Positions 24,326-32,376 of a stretch of 32,376 nt of DNA are shown here, one piece after another. The notes below the pieces were generated by a model that saw nothing but the letters and a program-made list of their open reading frames with translations, was not told the origin of the DNA and searched no databases. Position 1 is the stretch's first letter, and every line of letters starts with the position of its first letter. This DNA is from Lachnospiraceae bacterium UBA7086 (GTDB lineage: Bacteria; Bacillota; Clostridia; Lachnospirales; Lachnospiraceae). A program made the position numbers and the translations under genes. The stretch spans positions 1 through 32,376 of the forward strand of contig DKZA01000052.1 in NCBI GenBank assembly GCA_002492525.1, given 5' to 3'.

Positions 24326-25525
24326 ATGAAGACATTCTTGATTTTGGAAGACGGTACGGTGTTTGAAGGAATTCACATTGGGGCGAAAAAAGACGTGATC
24401 AGCGAGATCGTTTTTAATACGTCCATGGCGGGTTATCTGGAAGTGCTGACGGATCCATCCTACGCCGGCCAGGCCGTGTGTATGACTTATCCGTTAATCG
24501 GAAATTACGGGATATGCAAAGAGGATATGGAATCGAAGCGACCTTGGCCGGATGGTTTTATCGTACGGGAACTAAGCAGGGTTCCCAGTAATTTCAGATG
24601 TGATATCACAATTCAACAATTTCTCGAGCTAAACGGTGTACCGGGCATCGCCGGGATTGACACCAGGGCTCTTACAAGGATTCTTCGTGAAAAGGGTACC
24701 ATGAATGGTATGATCACGACTAACGAGAATTATAATCTGGACGAAATTATTCCCCAATTAAAAATGTATACAACAGGCAAGGTGGTAGAGCGTGTAAGCT
24801 GTGAGGAGAAGTACGTGCTGCCAGGTACACAAAAGATAGCGGAGAATGGACCTTTTTCGGGCAGCAGTGTATTTAACAAAGAGGATTATAAGGCCGGTAT
24901 CCGGGAAAAGAAGCCGAGTCTGGTGAGAGAATTAAACGGAAGAGGCCTTCGGGTAGCGCTCTTAGACCTCGGTGCCAAGGATAATATAGCCAGGTCTCTG
25001 GCGGCCAGAGGTTGTGAAGTGACGGTTTATCCGGCATGGACTATGGCGGAGGAGATTCTTGCAGATAAACCGGACGGCATCATGCTCAGCAACGGTCCGG
25101 GAGATCCCAAGGAGTGTACTTCTATTATAGAAGAAATACGAAAGCTTTATGAATCTGAGGTGCCGATTTTTGCCATTTGTCTGGGACATCAGTTGATGGC
25201 GCTGGCCACAGGCGCGGATACCTTCAAGATGAAGTACGGGCACCGGGGCGGCAATCATCCGGTGAAGGATCTGCAGACAGGCAGAGTCTATATTTCCTCT
25301 CAGAACCACGGTTATGTGGTGGACATGGATAAGCTGGATCCCAGGGTGGCGGTACCGGCGTTTGTCAATGTCAATGATGGCACCAACGAGGGGCTTTCCT
25401 ATACCGGTAAGAATATCTTTACGGTGCAGTTCCATCCGGAGGCATGTCCGGGGCCGCAGGATTCCTCGTATTTGTTTGACCGGTTTATTAACACGATGCG
25501 GGAGGAGGGAGTGTGCCATGCCTAA
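24326..25525 (+). CDS. carA: Carbamoyl-phosphate synthase small (glutaminase) subunit
   Basis: This 399-aa subunit hydrolyses glutamine and channels ammonia to CarB, feeding pyrimidine and arginine synthesis. The N-terminal CarA domain has FLILEDGTVFEG and NTSMAGYLEVLTDPSYAGQ. The C-terminal class I amidotransferase domain has LSNGPGDPKEC, nucleophile C285 in AICLGHQLMALA, GGNHPVKD, and the HPEACPGP active-site His-Glu. The protein is somewhat longer than usual, with an insert around residues 163-195 (KYVLPGTQKIAENGPFSGSS). It overlaps carB by 8 nt. Confidence 0.97.
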   Translation: MKTFLILEDGTVFEGIHIGAKKDVISEIVFNTSMAGYLEVLTDPSYAGQAVCMTYPLIGNYGICKEDMESKRPWPDGFIVRELSRVPSNFRCDITIQQFLELNGVPGIAGIDTRALTRILREKGTMNGMITTNENYNLDEIIPQLKMYTTGKVVERVSCEEKYVLPGTQKIAENGPFSGSSVFNKEDYKAGIREKKPSLVRELNGRGLRVALLDLGAKDNIARSLAARGCEVTVYPAWTMAEEILADKPDGIMLSNGPGDPKECTSIIEEIRKLYESEVPIFAICLGHQLMALATGADTFKMKYGHRGGNHPVKDLQTGRVYISSQNHGYVVDMDKLDPRVAVPAFVNVNDGTNEGLSYTGKNIFTVQFHPEACPGPQDSSYLFDRFINTMREEGVCHA

Positions 25526-28500
25526 GAATCCAAATGTAAAGAGAGTTCTGGTGATTGGTTCCGGGCCGATTGTGATCGGGCAGGCGGCGGAGTTTGATTA
25601 TGCGGGTACGCAGGCGTGCCGGTCTTTGAAGGAAGAGGGGATGGAAGTCATTCTGGTGAACTCCAATCCGGCAACGATCATGACGGACGGCGATATTGCG
25701 GATAAAGTATATATTGAGCCTTTGACCGTGAAGGTATTAGAACAGATCATTCTGAAAGAAAAACCGGATTCCCTGCTGCCGAATATGGGGGGACAGGCCG
25801 GCCTCAACCTGGGGATGGAACTGGATGAGTCCGGGTTTTTGAAAGAACACGGTGTGACCCTTCTGGGGACCACGGCAAAGACCATCCGTAAAGCGGAGGA
25901 CCGTCTGGAATTTAAGGAGACCATGGAGAAAATCGGGGAGCCCTGTGCGCCTTCTCTGGTGGTGGAAAATATTGAGGACGGTGTGGCTTTTGCCAGTCAG
26001 ATTGGTTATCCGGTAGTCTTACGGCCTGCTTATACGTTGGGTGGTTCCGGCGGCGGTATCGCACATGATCAGGTACAGCTGGAGGAAATCCTTGCCAACG
26101 GCCTGCGCCTTTCCCGTGTGGGGCAGGTGCTTGTGGAGCGTTGTATTGCGGGTTGGAAAGAAATTGAGTATGAGGTCATGCGGGACGGGGCCGGCAACTG
26201 TATCACCGTCTGTAATATGGAAAATATCGACCCGGTGGGCGTGCATACCGGGGACAGTATCGTGGTGGCACCTTCCCAGACATTGGGAGACAAAGAATAT
26301 CAGATGCTGAGAAGTTCCGCTCTCAATATCATTAATGAACTGGGAATCACCGGCGGCTGTAATGTGCAGTTTGCCCTCCATCCTACCAGTTTTGAGTACT
26401 GCGTGATTGAGGTAAATCCCCGTGTGAGCCGTTCTTCCGCCCTGGCCAGTAAGGCGACAGGCTATCCCATCGCCAAGGTAGCGGCAAAGATTGCGTTAGG
26501 CTATACCTTGGATGAAATCAAGAACGCGATTACCGGAAAGACTTATGCCAGCTTTGAGCCTACGCTGGACTACTGTGTGGTAAAGATTCCGAGACTTCCT
26601 TTTGATAAATTTATTACGGCAAAACGTACTCTGACAACCCAGATGAAGGCCACCGGCGAAGTCATGAGTATCGGGGATAATTTCGAGGGAGCGCTGATGA
26701 AGGCCATCCGTTCCCTGGAACAGCATGTGGACTGCCTGCGCAGTTATGATTTTACGGATTTATCGAAAGAAGAACTGTTGGAGCGTCTGAAGATTGTGGA
26801 CGACCAGCGGATTTATATGATTGCAGAGGCTATTCGCAAGGGAATCGACTATGAGACCATCCATGACATTACCATGGTGGATATCTGGTTTATCGATAAG
26901 ATTGCCATTCTTACGGAAATGGAAGCGGCATTGGAGAAGGGGCCGCTTACCCTGGAACTCTTAAAGGAGGCCAAGCGCATTGAATTCCCAGACAATGTGA
27001 TTGCAAGACTTACAGGAAAGAGCGAAGAAGAGATTAAAAAGATGCGTTACGACAACGGTATCGTAGCAGCCTTTAAGATGGTAGATACCTGTGCGGCGGA
27101 GTTTGCAGCCACCACACCTTATTATTACTCGGTGTTTGGCTCTGAGACAGAAGTGGTGGAGTCCCATCCGAAGAAAAAGGTGCTGGTATTAGGTTCGGGA
27201 CCTATCCGTATTGGGCAGGGAATAGAATTTGATTACTGTTCTGTGCATGCCACCTGGGCGTTTGCCAGGGAGGGGTATGAGACGATCATCATTAACAACA
27301 ATCCGGAGACGGTCAGCACTGACTTTGATATTGCGGATAAACTGTACTTCGAGCCACTGACACCGGAGGATGTGGAGAATATTGTCAATGTGGAGAAGCC
27401 GGACGGCGCTGTGGTACAATTTGGGGGACAGACAGCTATCAAGCTGACGGAGAGTCTGATGAAGATGGGCGTGCCGATTTTGGGCACCCGGGCAAAGGAT
27501 GTGGACGCCGCAGAGGACAGAGAACTTTTTGATAAGATATTGGAAGAAACACAGATTCCGAGAGCCGCAGGCGGCACGGTCTATACCGCCGAACAGGCCA
27601 AAGAAGTAGCAAACAGGCTGGGATATCCGGTACTGGTGCGGCCTTCCTATGTGCTGGGCGGACAGGGGATGCAGATTGCTATCTCCGATGAGGAAATCGA
27701 GGAATTTATGGCGGTCATCAATCGCTATGAGCAGGATCATCCCATCTTGGTAGATAAATATTTACAGGGAAAGGAACTGGAGGTGGATGCGGTCTGTGAC
27801 GGTACGGATATCCTGATTCCGGGTATCATGGAGCATATCGAACGTACCGGCGTACATTCCGGCGACAGTATTTCCGTGTACCCTGCGCCTACGGTCAGTG
27901 AGAAAGTCAAGGAGACTATCGCGGAGTATTCCAGAAGACTGGCGAAAGCGCTGCATGTTATCGGCCTGATCAATATTCAGTTTATTGCAGTGGAGGATGA
28001 GGTGTATGTGATTGAAGTTAACCCCCGCTCCTCCCGTACCGTGCCATATATCAGTAAAGTGACGGGAATCCCGATTGTGGATCTGGCAACGGAAGTGATT
28101 ATCGGCAAGAAGATCAGGGATCTGGGATATGAGCCTGGTTTACAGCCGGCGGCGGATTATTTTGCCATCAAGATGCCGGTATTTTCCTTTGAAAAAATCC
28201 GCGGCGCGGAGATCAGTTTAGGGCCGGAGATGAAGTCCACCGGAGAGTGTCTGGGTATCGCCAGAACCTTTAACGAGGCGCTTTATAAGGCGTTTTTGGG
28301 AGCAGGAGTCAATCTGCCCAAGCATAAGCAGATGATCATCACGGTCAAAGATGCGGATAAGGGAGAGGCCATAGAGGTGGCGAGGCGCTTTGAGAAGCTG
28401 GGATATATCATATATGCCACCAGAAGTACGGCCAAAGCTCTGAATGATGCCGGTGTGAAAGCACGTAAGGTCAATAAGATTCAACAGGAATCTCCTACGG

Positions 28501-28733
28501 TCATGGATCTGATCTTAGGACATAGGATAGATTTGGTCATTGACACGCCCACGCAGGGAAGGGATAAGAATAGAGACGGCTTCCTGATCAGACGTACTGC
28601 CATTGAGACCGGAGTGAATTGTATTACGGCCATGGATACAGCGGCAGCGTTAGTCACCAGTCTGGAAAATGCGGAATCTCAGGAAGAGATGACCCTGATT
28701 GATGTGGCTACGATTGCGAAACGAGGGAAGTAA
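25518..28733 (+). CDS. carB: Carbamoyl-phosphate synthase large subunit
   Basis: This 1071-aa subunit makes carbamoyl phosphate from bicarbonate, ammonia and two ATP. Two homologous halves are seen: VLVIGSGPIVIGQAAEFDYA near the start and VLVLGSGPIRIGQGIEFDYC in the middle, each followed by an ATP-grasp domain (VLRPAYTLGGSGGG; VLVRPSYVLGGQGMQ) with VIEVNPRVSRSSALASK and VIEVNPRSSRTVPYISK. The C-terminal 135 residues form the MGS-like allosteric domain (LVIDTPTQGRDKNRDG). GGAGGAGGGAG before the ATG at 25518, inside the carA end, sets the start; the open frame upstream from 25314 overlaps carA and is not used. Confidence 0.98.
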   Translation: MPKNPNVKRVLVIGSGPIVIGQAAEFDYAGTQACRSLKEEGMEVILVNSNPATIMTDGDIADKVYIEPLTVKVLEQIILKEKPDSLLPNMGGQAGLNLGMELDESGFLKEHGVTLLGTTAKTIRKAEDRLEFKETMEKIGEPCAPSLVVENIEDGVAFASQIGYPVVLRPAYTLGGSGGGIAHDQVQLEEILANGLRLSRVGQVLVERCIAGWKEIEYEVMRDGAGNCITVCNMENIDPVGVHTGDSIVVAPSQTLGDKEYQMLRSSALNIINELGITGGCNVQFALHPTSFEYCVIEVNPRVSRSSALASKATGYPIAKVAAKIALGYTLDEIKNAITGKTYASFEPTLDYCVVKIPRLPFDKFITAKRTLTTQMKATGEVMSIGDNFEGALMKAIRSLEQHVDCLRSYDFTDLSKEELLERLKIVDDQRIYMIAEAIRKGIDYETIHDITMVDIWFIDKIAILTEMEAALEKGPLTLELLKEAKRIEFPDNVIARLTGKSEEEIKKMRYDNGIVAAFKMVDTCAAEFAATTPYYYSVFGSETEVVESHPKKKVLVLGSGPIRIGQGIEFDYCSVHATWAFAREGYETIIINNNPETVSTDFDIADKLYFEPLTPEDVENIVNVEKPDGAVVQFGGQTAIKLTESLMKMGVPILGTRAKDVDAAEDRELFDKILEETQIPRAAGGTVYTAEQAKEVANRLGYPVLVRPSYVLGGQGMQIAISDEEIEEFMAVINRYEQDHPILVDKYLQGKELEVDAVCDGTDILIPGIMEHIERTGVHSGDSISVYPAPTVSEKVKETIAEYSRRLAKALHVIGLINIQFIAVEDEVYVIEVNPRSSRTVPYISKVTGIPIVDLATEVIIGKKIRDLGYEPGLQPAADYFAIKMPVFSFEKIRGAEISLGPEMKSTGECLGIARTFNEALYKAFLGAGVNLPKHKQMIITVKDADKGEAIEVARRFEKLGYIIYATRSTAKALNDAGVKARKVNKIQQESPTVMDLILGHRIDLVIDTPTQGRDKNRDGFLIRRTAIETGVNCITAMDTAAALVTSLENAESQEEMTLIDVATIAKRGK

Positions 28734-28766
28734 AGAAGCACGGTGGAATGTGTTGAAAAGATGATA

Positions 28767-28967
28767 TAGGTAATTGTGAAACTCGTTCATGATTGTTGAA
28801 ATTGCACAAACAGTATAACCAACACAGACTCGCTTTCGCTCCGTTCAAAACGCAGCAGTACTAGGCTCGAAAGTACCTCGCCAAGTACTGGCGTTTTTCA
28901 AGGGTCTGCTTATGGTTATACTATTTGCGCAATAATTACAGCGATGAATGAGTTTCGCAAGTACCTA
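28767..28967. repeat. 201-bp imperfect long inverted repeat (MITE-like or structured RNA element)
   Basis: The outer 55 nt on the left (from TAGGTAATTG) match the reverse complement of the outer 55 nt on the right (ending GTACCTA) at 43 positions, counted by eye, with no gap. Conserved blocks are GAAACTC, TTCAT and AGTATAACCA. Inside, AAAACGC/GCGTTTTT and AGTACT-type blocks continue the pairing, with an extra small hairpin (CGCTTTCGCTCCG) on the left. It fills the 265-nt gap between carB and the next gene, with no coding frame in it. No target-site duplication is obvious. Confidence 0.8.
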
Positions 28968-28998
28968 AAGAGATGATAATAGGAAAGGAGCGGTGGTT

Positions 28999-29481
28999 GT
29001 GGAAGAACAATGGACTTATAAAACAGATGATCAGATACATCCGCCTCGGGAGATACAGAGTAGTGCAGCTTATCCTGAGGGAGTAGACTGGGACGATGAC
29101 AGCGGTGCGATACACACGGTAAAGCAGACTTATAAGATTACGAAAGAGGATGGATGGCAGGATAATCGGGGTTACCATAGAAATATGATGTCTCCTGAAC
29201 AGAGGAGAACAAAGCCCCAGAAGATCAAAGGAACGCAGGTGGGTATACATTATGAGACAGACGATTATCGTGTGGTGATTCCGTTTTTGATTATATTTGG
29301 AATTATCATGACGGCTGTTTGTGTGATTGTGACAATGAAAATACCGCTGTTTGGAATTTTCTTCGATGTCATGTGGGCGTTAACGATTATCGGTATCATC
29401 AGGCAGAGATACGATAAAAAGTGGCGTAATCAGGCGAAGAGACGTAAAGAAGCAAAGGAAAACGATATCTATAGAAATTAA
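28999..29481 (+). CDS. Small membrane protein with two C-terminal transmembrane segments, unknown
   Basis: The product is 160 aa. The first 90 residues are polar and acidic-aromatic (EEQWTYKTDDQIHPPREIQ, then YPEGVDWDDDSGAIHTVKQ). Two membrane segments follow, roughly 90-112 (VVIPFLIIFGIIMTAVCVIV) and 115-133 (FGIFFDVMWALTIIGII), then a strongly basic tail (RQRYDKKWRNQAKRRKEAK). With both ends probably cytosolic the membrane part is a hairpin. Two GTG starts exist, 28993 and 28999; GGAG spacing of 8 nt favours 28999. I recognise no family. It lies between the inverted repeat and queH, 72 nt before the latter. Confidence 0.65.
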   Translation: MEEQWTYKTDDQIHPPREIQSSAAYPEGVDWDDDSGAIHTVKQTYKITKEDGWQDNRGYHRNMMSPEQRRTKPQKIKGTQVGIHYETDDYRVVIPFLIIFGIIMTAVCVIVTMKIPLFGIFFDVMWALTIIGIIRQRYDKKWRNQAKRRKEAKENDIYRN

Positions 29482-29552
29482 AGGATGTCAGGGACAGACG
29501 AAAGCGCAGAAGAAAGACCTTGTGGAGAAGATGATATAAAGAGGATAACTGT

Positions 29553-30293
29553 GTGAATATTGTCAGAAATTATCAGAAGGAACTGGATAAAATCATAGAG
29601 GACTTATCGGTGCGCCGGGCGGCGGATGTGCGTGAGGGAGCAGGCATGCAGATGCCAAAACTTCTTCTGCATGCCTGTTGCGCCCCCTGCAGCAGTTACT
29701 GTTTGGAATATTTACGGACTTATTTTGATTTGACCGTGTTTTATTATAATCCTAATATTACGGAAGATGTGGAATATCGGAAGCGTGTGGCGGAGGAGAA
29801 ACGGCTGATAGAGATGATGAATTCTCAGGCTTGCGATATATCCGGGCAGCAGGCAGAGGAAGAATCGTCAGGGCAGAGTGCCAGGATTAAGATGATGGAA
29901 GGAGACTACAAGCCGTCCAGCTTTTATGAGATAAGCAAGGGCCTGGAACAGTGCCCGGAAGGCGGCGAACGGTGTTTTCGCTGTTACGAGCTGCGCCTTC
30001 GGGAAAGTGCGAGAGTGGCAGGAAAATTACATTTTGACTATTTCACCACAACCCTCACCATCAGTCCTTTAAAAAATGCAGCTAAACTTAACGAAATCGG
30101 AGAACGCCTGGGAGAAGAATACGGTGTGGCATATCTGCCTTCGGATTTTAAGAAAAGAAACGGTTATAAGCGCTCTATTGAACTTTCTAAAAAATATCAC
30201 CTGTATCGTCAGGATTACTGTGGGTGTGTGTATTCCCGTATGGAGCGGGAAAAGCAGAAACAGACCCGTCAGGAAAGTTCTTTGGAACATTGA
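29553..30293 (+). CDS. queH: Epoxyqueuosine reductase QueH
   Basis: This 246-aa enzyme of the QueH (former DUF208) family performs the last step of queuosine synthesis on tRNA, reduction of epoxyqueuosine, and is a non-homologous replacement of QueG. The metal-cluster cysteines are in LLLHACCAPCSSYC (C42, C43, C46, C50) and RCFRCYELRLRESA (C141, C144); DYFTTTLTISPLKN, FKKRNGYKRSIELSKKY and YRQDYCGCVYS are further family motifs. A polar insert at about 91-115 (SQACDISGQQAEEESSGQSA) is longer than I expect. It starts at GTG 29553 with GAGG upstream. No other que gene is in the window. Confidence 0.92.
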   Translation: MNIVRNYQKELDKIIEDLSVRRAADVREGAGMQMPKLLLHACCAPCSSYCLEYLRTYFDLTVFYYNPNITEDVEYRKRVAEEKRLIEMMNSQACDISGQQAEEESSGQSARIKMMEGDYKPSSFYEISKGLEQCPEGGERCFRCYELRLRESARVAGKLHFDYFTTTLTISPLKNAAKLNEIGERLGEEYGVAYLPSDFKKRNGYKRSIELSKKYHLYRQDYCGCVYSRMEREKQKQTRQESSLEH

Positions 30294-30316
30294 TTGCCTG
30301 CAGAGAGCGGCCGAAG

Positions 30317-30344
30317 TTGACTTTTAAGCCAAAAAAGGTACAAT
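30317..30344 (+). promoter_or_regulatory. Promoter of argS
   Basis: TTGACT (30317-30322), 16 nt, TACAAT (30339-30344). The leader is about 70 nt, too short for a T-box, and no T-box sequence is present. Confidence 0.65.
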
Positions 30345-30420
30345 GATAAATGGCATTAATTGGAGAAAGAGTGTCTTTGCAGAGAAGACAAGGAAAAGCA
30401 ACAGGGAAAGGTAACAGATT

Positions 30421-32202
30421 ATGCAGAAAATATTAGACCAGATATCAGAACAAATGATGGCGGCTTTCGAGGCGGCAGGTTATGACGCACAGTTAGGCAA
30501 AGTAACGCTGTCCAATCGTCCTGATCTTTGTGAATTTCAGTGCAATGGGGCTATGGCAGGGGCAAAAAAATATCATAAGGCACCGCTTATGATTGCACAG
30601 GATGTGGCACGGCAGCTTGAAAACAGTGAAGTTTTTGGAGAAGTCAATGCTGTGGCGCCTGGATTCTTAAACCTAAAGATAAAAAAGTCTTTTCTGAAAA
30701 CATATTTAAATGAAATGGAACAGTCGGAGAAGTTCGGTCTCACTATGCCCGAGAAGCCTCAGAAGATTATCCTTGACTACGGCGGGCCCAATGTGGCGAA
30801 ACCGCTTCATGTGGGACATTTGCGCTCGGCCATTATCGGTGAGAGCATTAAGAGAATCTGCCGTTATGCGGGACATGAGGTGATTGGAGACATTCATCTG
30901 GGCGACTGGGGGTTGCAGATGGGGCTGATCATCACGGAATTACAGGCAAGACAGCCGGAGCTTATCTATTTTGATGACGGCTATACAGGGGAGTATCCCC
31001 AGGAAGCACCTTTCACCATATCGGAGCTGGAGGAGATTTATCCCACGGCCAGTGCGAAGTCTAAGGCGGATGAAGCTTACAAGGCACAAGCCATGGAGGC
31101 TACCTTTAAATTACAGAGCGGCGTGCGCGGTTATCGTGCTTTGTGGCAGCATATTATCAATGTGTCTGTGGCGGATTTAAAGAAGAACTATGAGAACCTG
31201 AATGTTACATTTGACCTCTGGAAAGGAGAGTCCGATGTTCATGACATGATTCCCGCCATGGTAGAGCAGATGAAAAGGGATGGTTTTGCCTATGAGAGCG
31301 AGGGCGCCTGGGTGGTGGATGTGAAAGAGGAAACAGATACCAAGGAGATGCCGCCCTGTATGATTTTAAAATCGGATGGGGCATCTTTGTATAATACGAC
31401 GGATCTTGCCACCATACAGGACCGGATGGCTCATTACAATCCGGATAAGTTGATTTATCTGACAGATAAACGGCAGGATCTGTATTTTGAGCAGGTCTTT
31501 CGCTGTGCAAGAAAAACAGGTCTGGTAAAGCCAAGCACCCAGCTTGTGCATATCGGCTTCGGCACCATGAACGGCAAGGATGGCAAGCCCTTTAAGACCA
31601 GAGAGGGCGGTGTGATGCGCCTGGAAAACCTGATCCGGGAGATTAACGATGAGATGATTCGTAAAATTCAGGAAAATGCGCAGACAAAGGGATATCAGGT
31701 GGATGAACAGGAAGCGAAGGAGACAGCTAAGATTGTGGGGCTTGCAGCAATCAAATACGGTGATCTCTCCAATCAGGCATCGAAGGACTATATTTTTGAT
31801 ATGGACAGGTTCACTTCCTTTGAAGGGGATACGGGCCCCTATATTCTCTATACCATTGTACGGATTAAGTCAATCTTAAATAAATATGAGGAGCAGGGCG
31901 GAAAATTGACTGATATAGTCATTGAAGAAGCTTTGAATCCTTCGGAGAAAGCTCTGATGCTGGAAGTGACCAAGTTCCATGGAATGATGGAACTTGCCTT
32001 TGAAGAGATAGCACCTCATAGAATATGCGCCTATATTTATGATCTGGCCAATGCGTTTAACCGGTTCTATCATGAGACGAAGATTCTGGCAGAGACGGAT
32101 GATGAGAAGAAAGCGGGCTGGATTGCGCTGCTTGTGTTGACTAAGGAAATATTGGAGGTCTGTATTGACCTGCTTGGTTTTGAGGCACCGGACAGGATGT
32201 AG
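30421..32202 (+). CDS. argS: Arginyl-tRNA synthetase
   Basis: This 593-aa class I synthetase charges tRNA-Arg. The N-terminal additive domain (about 1-105) recognises the tRNA elbow. The HIGH-type motif is KPLHVGHLRSAIIGE with H130. DWGLQMGLIITELQ, YLTDKRQDLYFEQVF, and GTMNGKDGKPFKTREGGVM (in place of the canonical KMSK) follow. The C-terminal DALR anticodon-binding domain ends LLGFEAPDRM. The length is in the family's usual range. GGAAAGG before the ATG supports the start. It is transcribed alone from its own promoter; no clear terminator is visible in the 60 nt after it. Confidence 0.97.
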   Translation: MQKILDQISEQMMAAFEAAGYDAQLGKVTLSNRPDLCEFQCNGAMAGAKKYHKAPLMIAQDVARQLENSEVFGEVNAVAPGFLNLKIKKSFLKTYLNEMEQSEKFGLTMPEKPQKIILDYGGPNVAKPLHVGHLRSAIIGESIKRICRYAGHEVIGDIHLGDWGLQMGLIITELQARQPELIYFDDGYTGEYPQEAPFTISELEEIYPTASAKSKADEAYKAQAMEATFKLQSGVRGYRALWQHIINVSVADLKKNYENLNVTFDLWKGESDVHDMIPAMVEQMKRDGFAYESEGAWVVDVKEETDTKEMPPCMILKSDGASLYNTTDLATIQDRMAHYNPDKLIYLTDKRQDLYFEQVFRCARKTGLVKPSTQLVHIGFGTMNGKDGKPFKTREGGVMRLENLIREINDEMIRKIQENAQTKGYQVDEQEAKETAKIVGLAAIKYGDLSNQASKDYIFDMDRFTSFEGDTGPYILYTIVRIKSILNKYEEQGGKLTDIVIEEALNPSEKALMLEVTKFHGMMELAFEEIAPHRICAYIYDLANAFNRFYHETKILAETDDEKKAGWIALLVLTKEILEVCIDLLGFEAPDRM

Positions 32203-32264
32203 ACGTTATGATCAGAAAGATATTAAGTTAGTGTCGGAGCCGTAAAAATTTTTCCAATAACTAC

Positions 32265-32294
32265 TTGACAAGCGGTAGAAATAAATTGTATACT
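32265..32294 (+). promoter_or_regulatory. Promoter of the tRNA gene (cluster)
   Basis: TTGACA (32265-32270), 18 nt, TATACT (32289-32294), followed by a short CGGG...CCCG hairpin in the leader (about 32302-32321) before the tRNA. Confidence 0.75.
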
Positions 32295-32328
32295 AGCAAA
32301 GCGGGTTGTGTGAGCAGCCCGTTGATAT

Positions 32329-32376
32329 GGGGTCTTAGCTCAGCTGGGAGAGCATCTGCCTTACAAGCAGAGGGTC
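32329..32376 (+). tRNA. tRNA-Val (anticodon UAC), 3' truncated by window edge
   Basis: The 5' acceptor strand GGGGTCT is followed by TA and the D-arm GCTC-AGCTGGGA-GAGC. The anticodon arm TCTGC-CTTACAA-GCAGA gives anticodon TAC, that is valine. The variable region (GGGTC) is reached and the T-arm and acceptor 3' strand lie outside the window, so pairing of the acceptor stem cannot be checked. Confidence 0.88.

Noticed and set aside
25314..25517. N-terminal extension of carB inside carA
   Set aside because: The extension (MWWTWISWIPGW...) is unlike any CarB; the strong RBS and the family N-terminus place the start at 25518.
32203..32264. Terminator of argS
   Set aside because: An AAAAATTTTT run is present but I could not find a stable hairpin before it.

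Overview
The window looks like chromosomal DNA of an anaerobic Firmicute, most likely a member of the Lachnospiraceae. The supporting signs are strong AGGAGG-type ribosome binding sites, TTGACA/TATAAT promoters, a tRNA-Trp T-box in front of a complete trp operon, a single-chain PurL with a fused glutaminase, QueH-type queuosine maturation, and a NifS/NifU/Rrf2 sulfur operon. This assignment is inference from gene content. I see no prophage, transposase, CRISPR array or rRNA. Genes are nearly all on the + strand. The exception is a large cyclic-nucleotide-domain protein at 1707-3962.

Layout. 1-1264: 3' part of an OFA-type MFS transporter. 1265-4372: terminators, a 751-aa protein of unknown function on the minus strand, and several copies of a small two-hairpin repeat. 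4373-7627: an unknown 161-aa protein, a TetR regulator, then two adjacent aspartoacylase/succinylglutamate desuccinylase-like proteins, the second of which has lost its metal ligands. 7649-11753: purL with its own promoter and terminator. 11801-16361: a sulfur operon (O-acetylhomoserine sulfhydrylase, cysteine synthase, cysteine desulfurase, Fe-S scaffold, Cys-rich Rrf2 regulator). 16370-23397: promoter, Trp T-box and trpEGDCFBA. 23610-24164: Uma2-family protein. 24226-28733: carAB. 28767-28967: a 201-bp imperfect inverted repeat. 28999-30293: small membrane protein and QueH. 30317-32202: argS. 32265-end: promoter and the first two thirds of a tRNA-Val(UAC).

How the genes work together. The sulfur operon makes cysteine and homocysteine and then passes sulfur through NifS to the NifU scaffold. 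Its Cys-rich Rrf2 protein, coupled to nifU by an ATGA overlap, is the obvious candidate regulator, and a palindrome sits at the predicted transcription start. The trp operon is read through only when uncharged tRNA-Trp binds the leader (specifier TGG, T-box and terminator all visible). CarAB and PurL supply pyrimidine/arginine and purine precursors.

The least explained material is non-coding or orphan. First, a roughly 50-bp two-hairpin element occurs seven times, three in tandem as the apparent 5' leader of the cyclic-nucleotide-domain gene and once in the same position and orientation in the purL leader; its stems show compensatory changes. Second, there is a tandem enzyme/pseudoenzyme pair of the AstE/AspA family. 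Third, there is the long inverted repeat after carB. Fourth, a duplicated palindrome plus ribosome-binding-site block lies between the T-box terminator and trpE.
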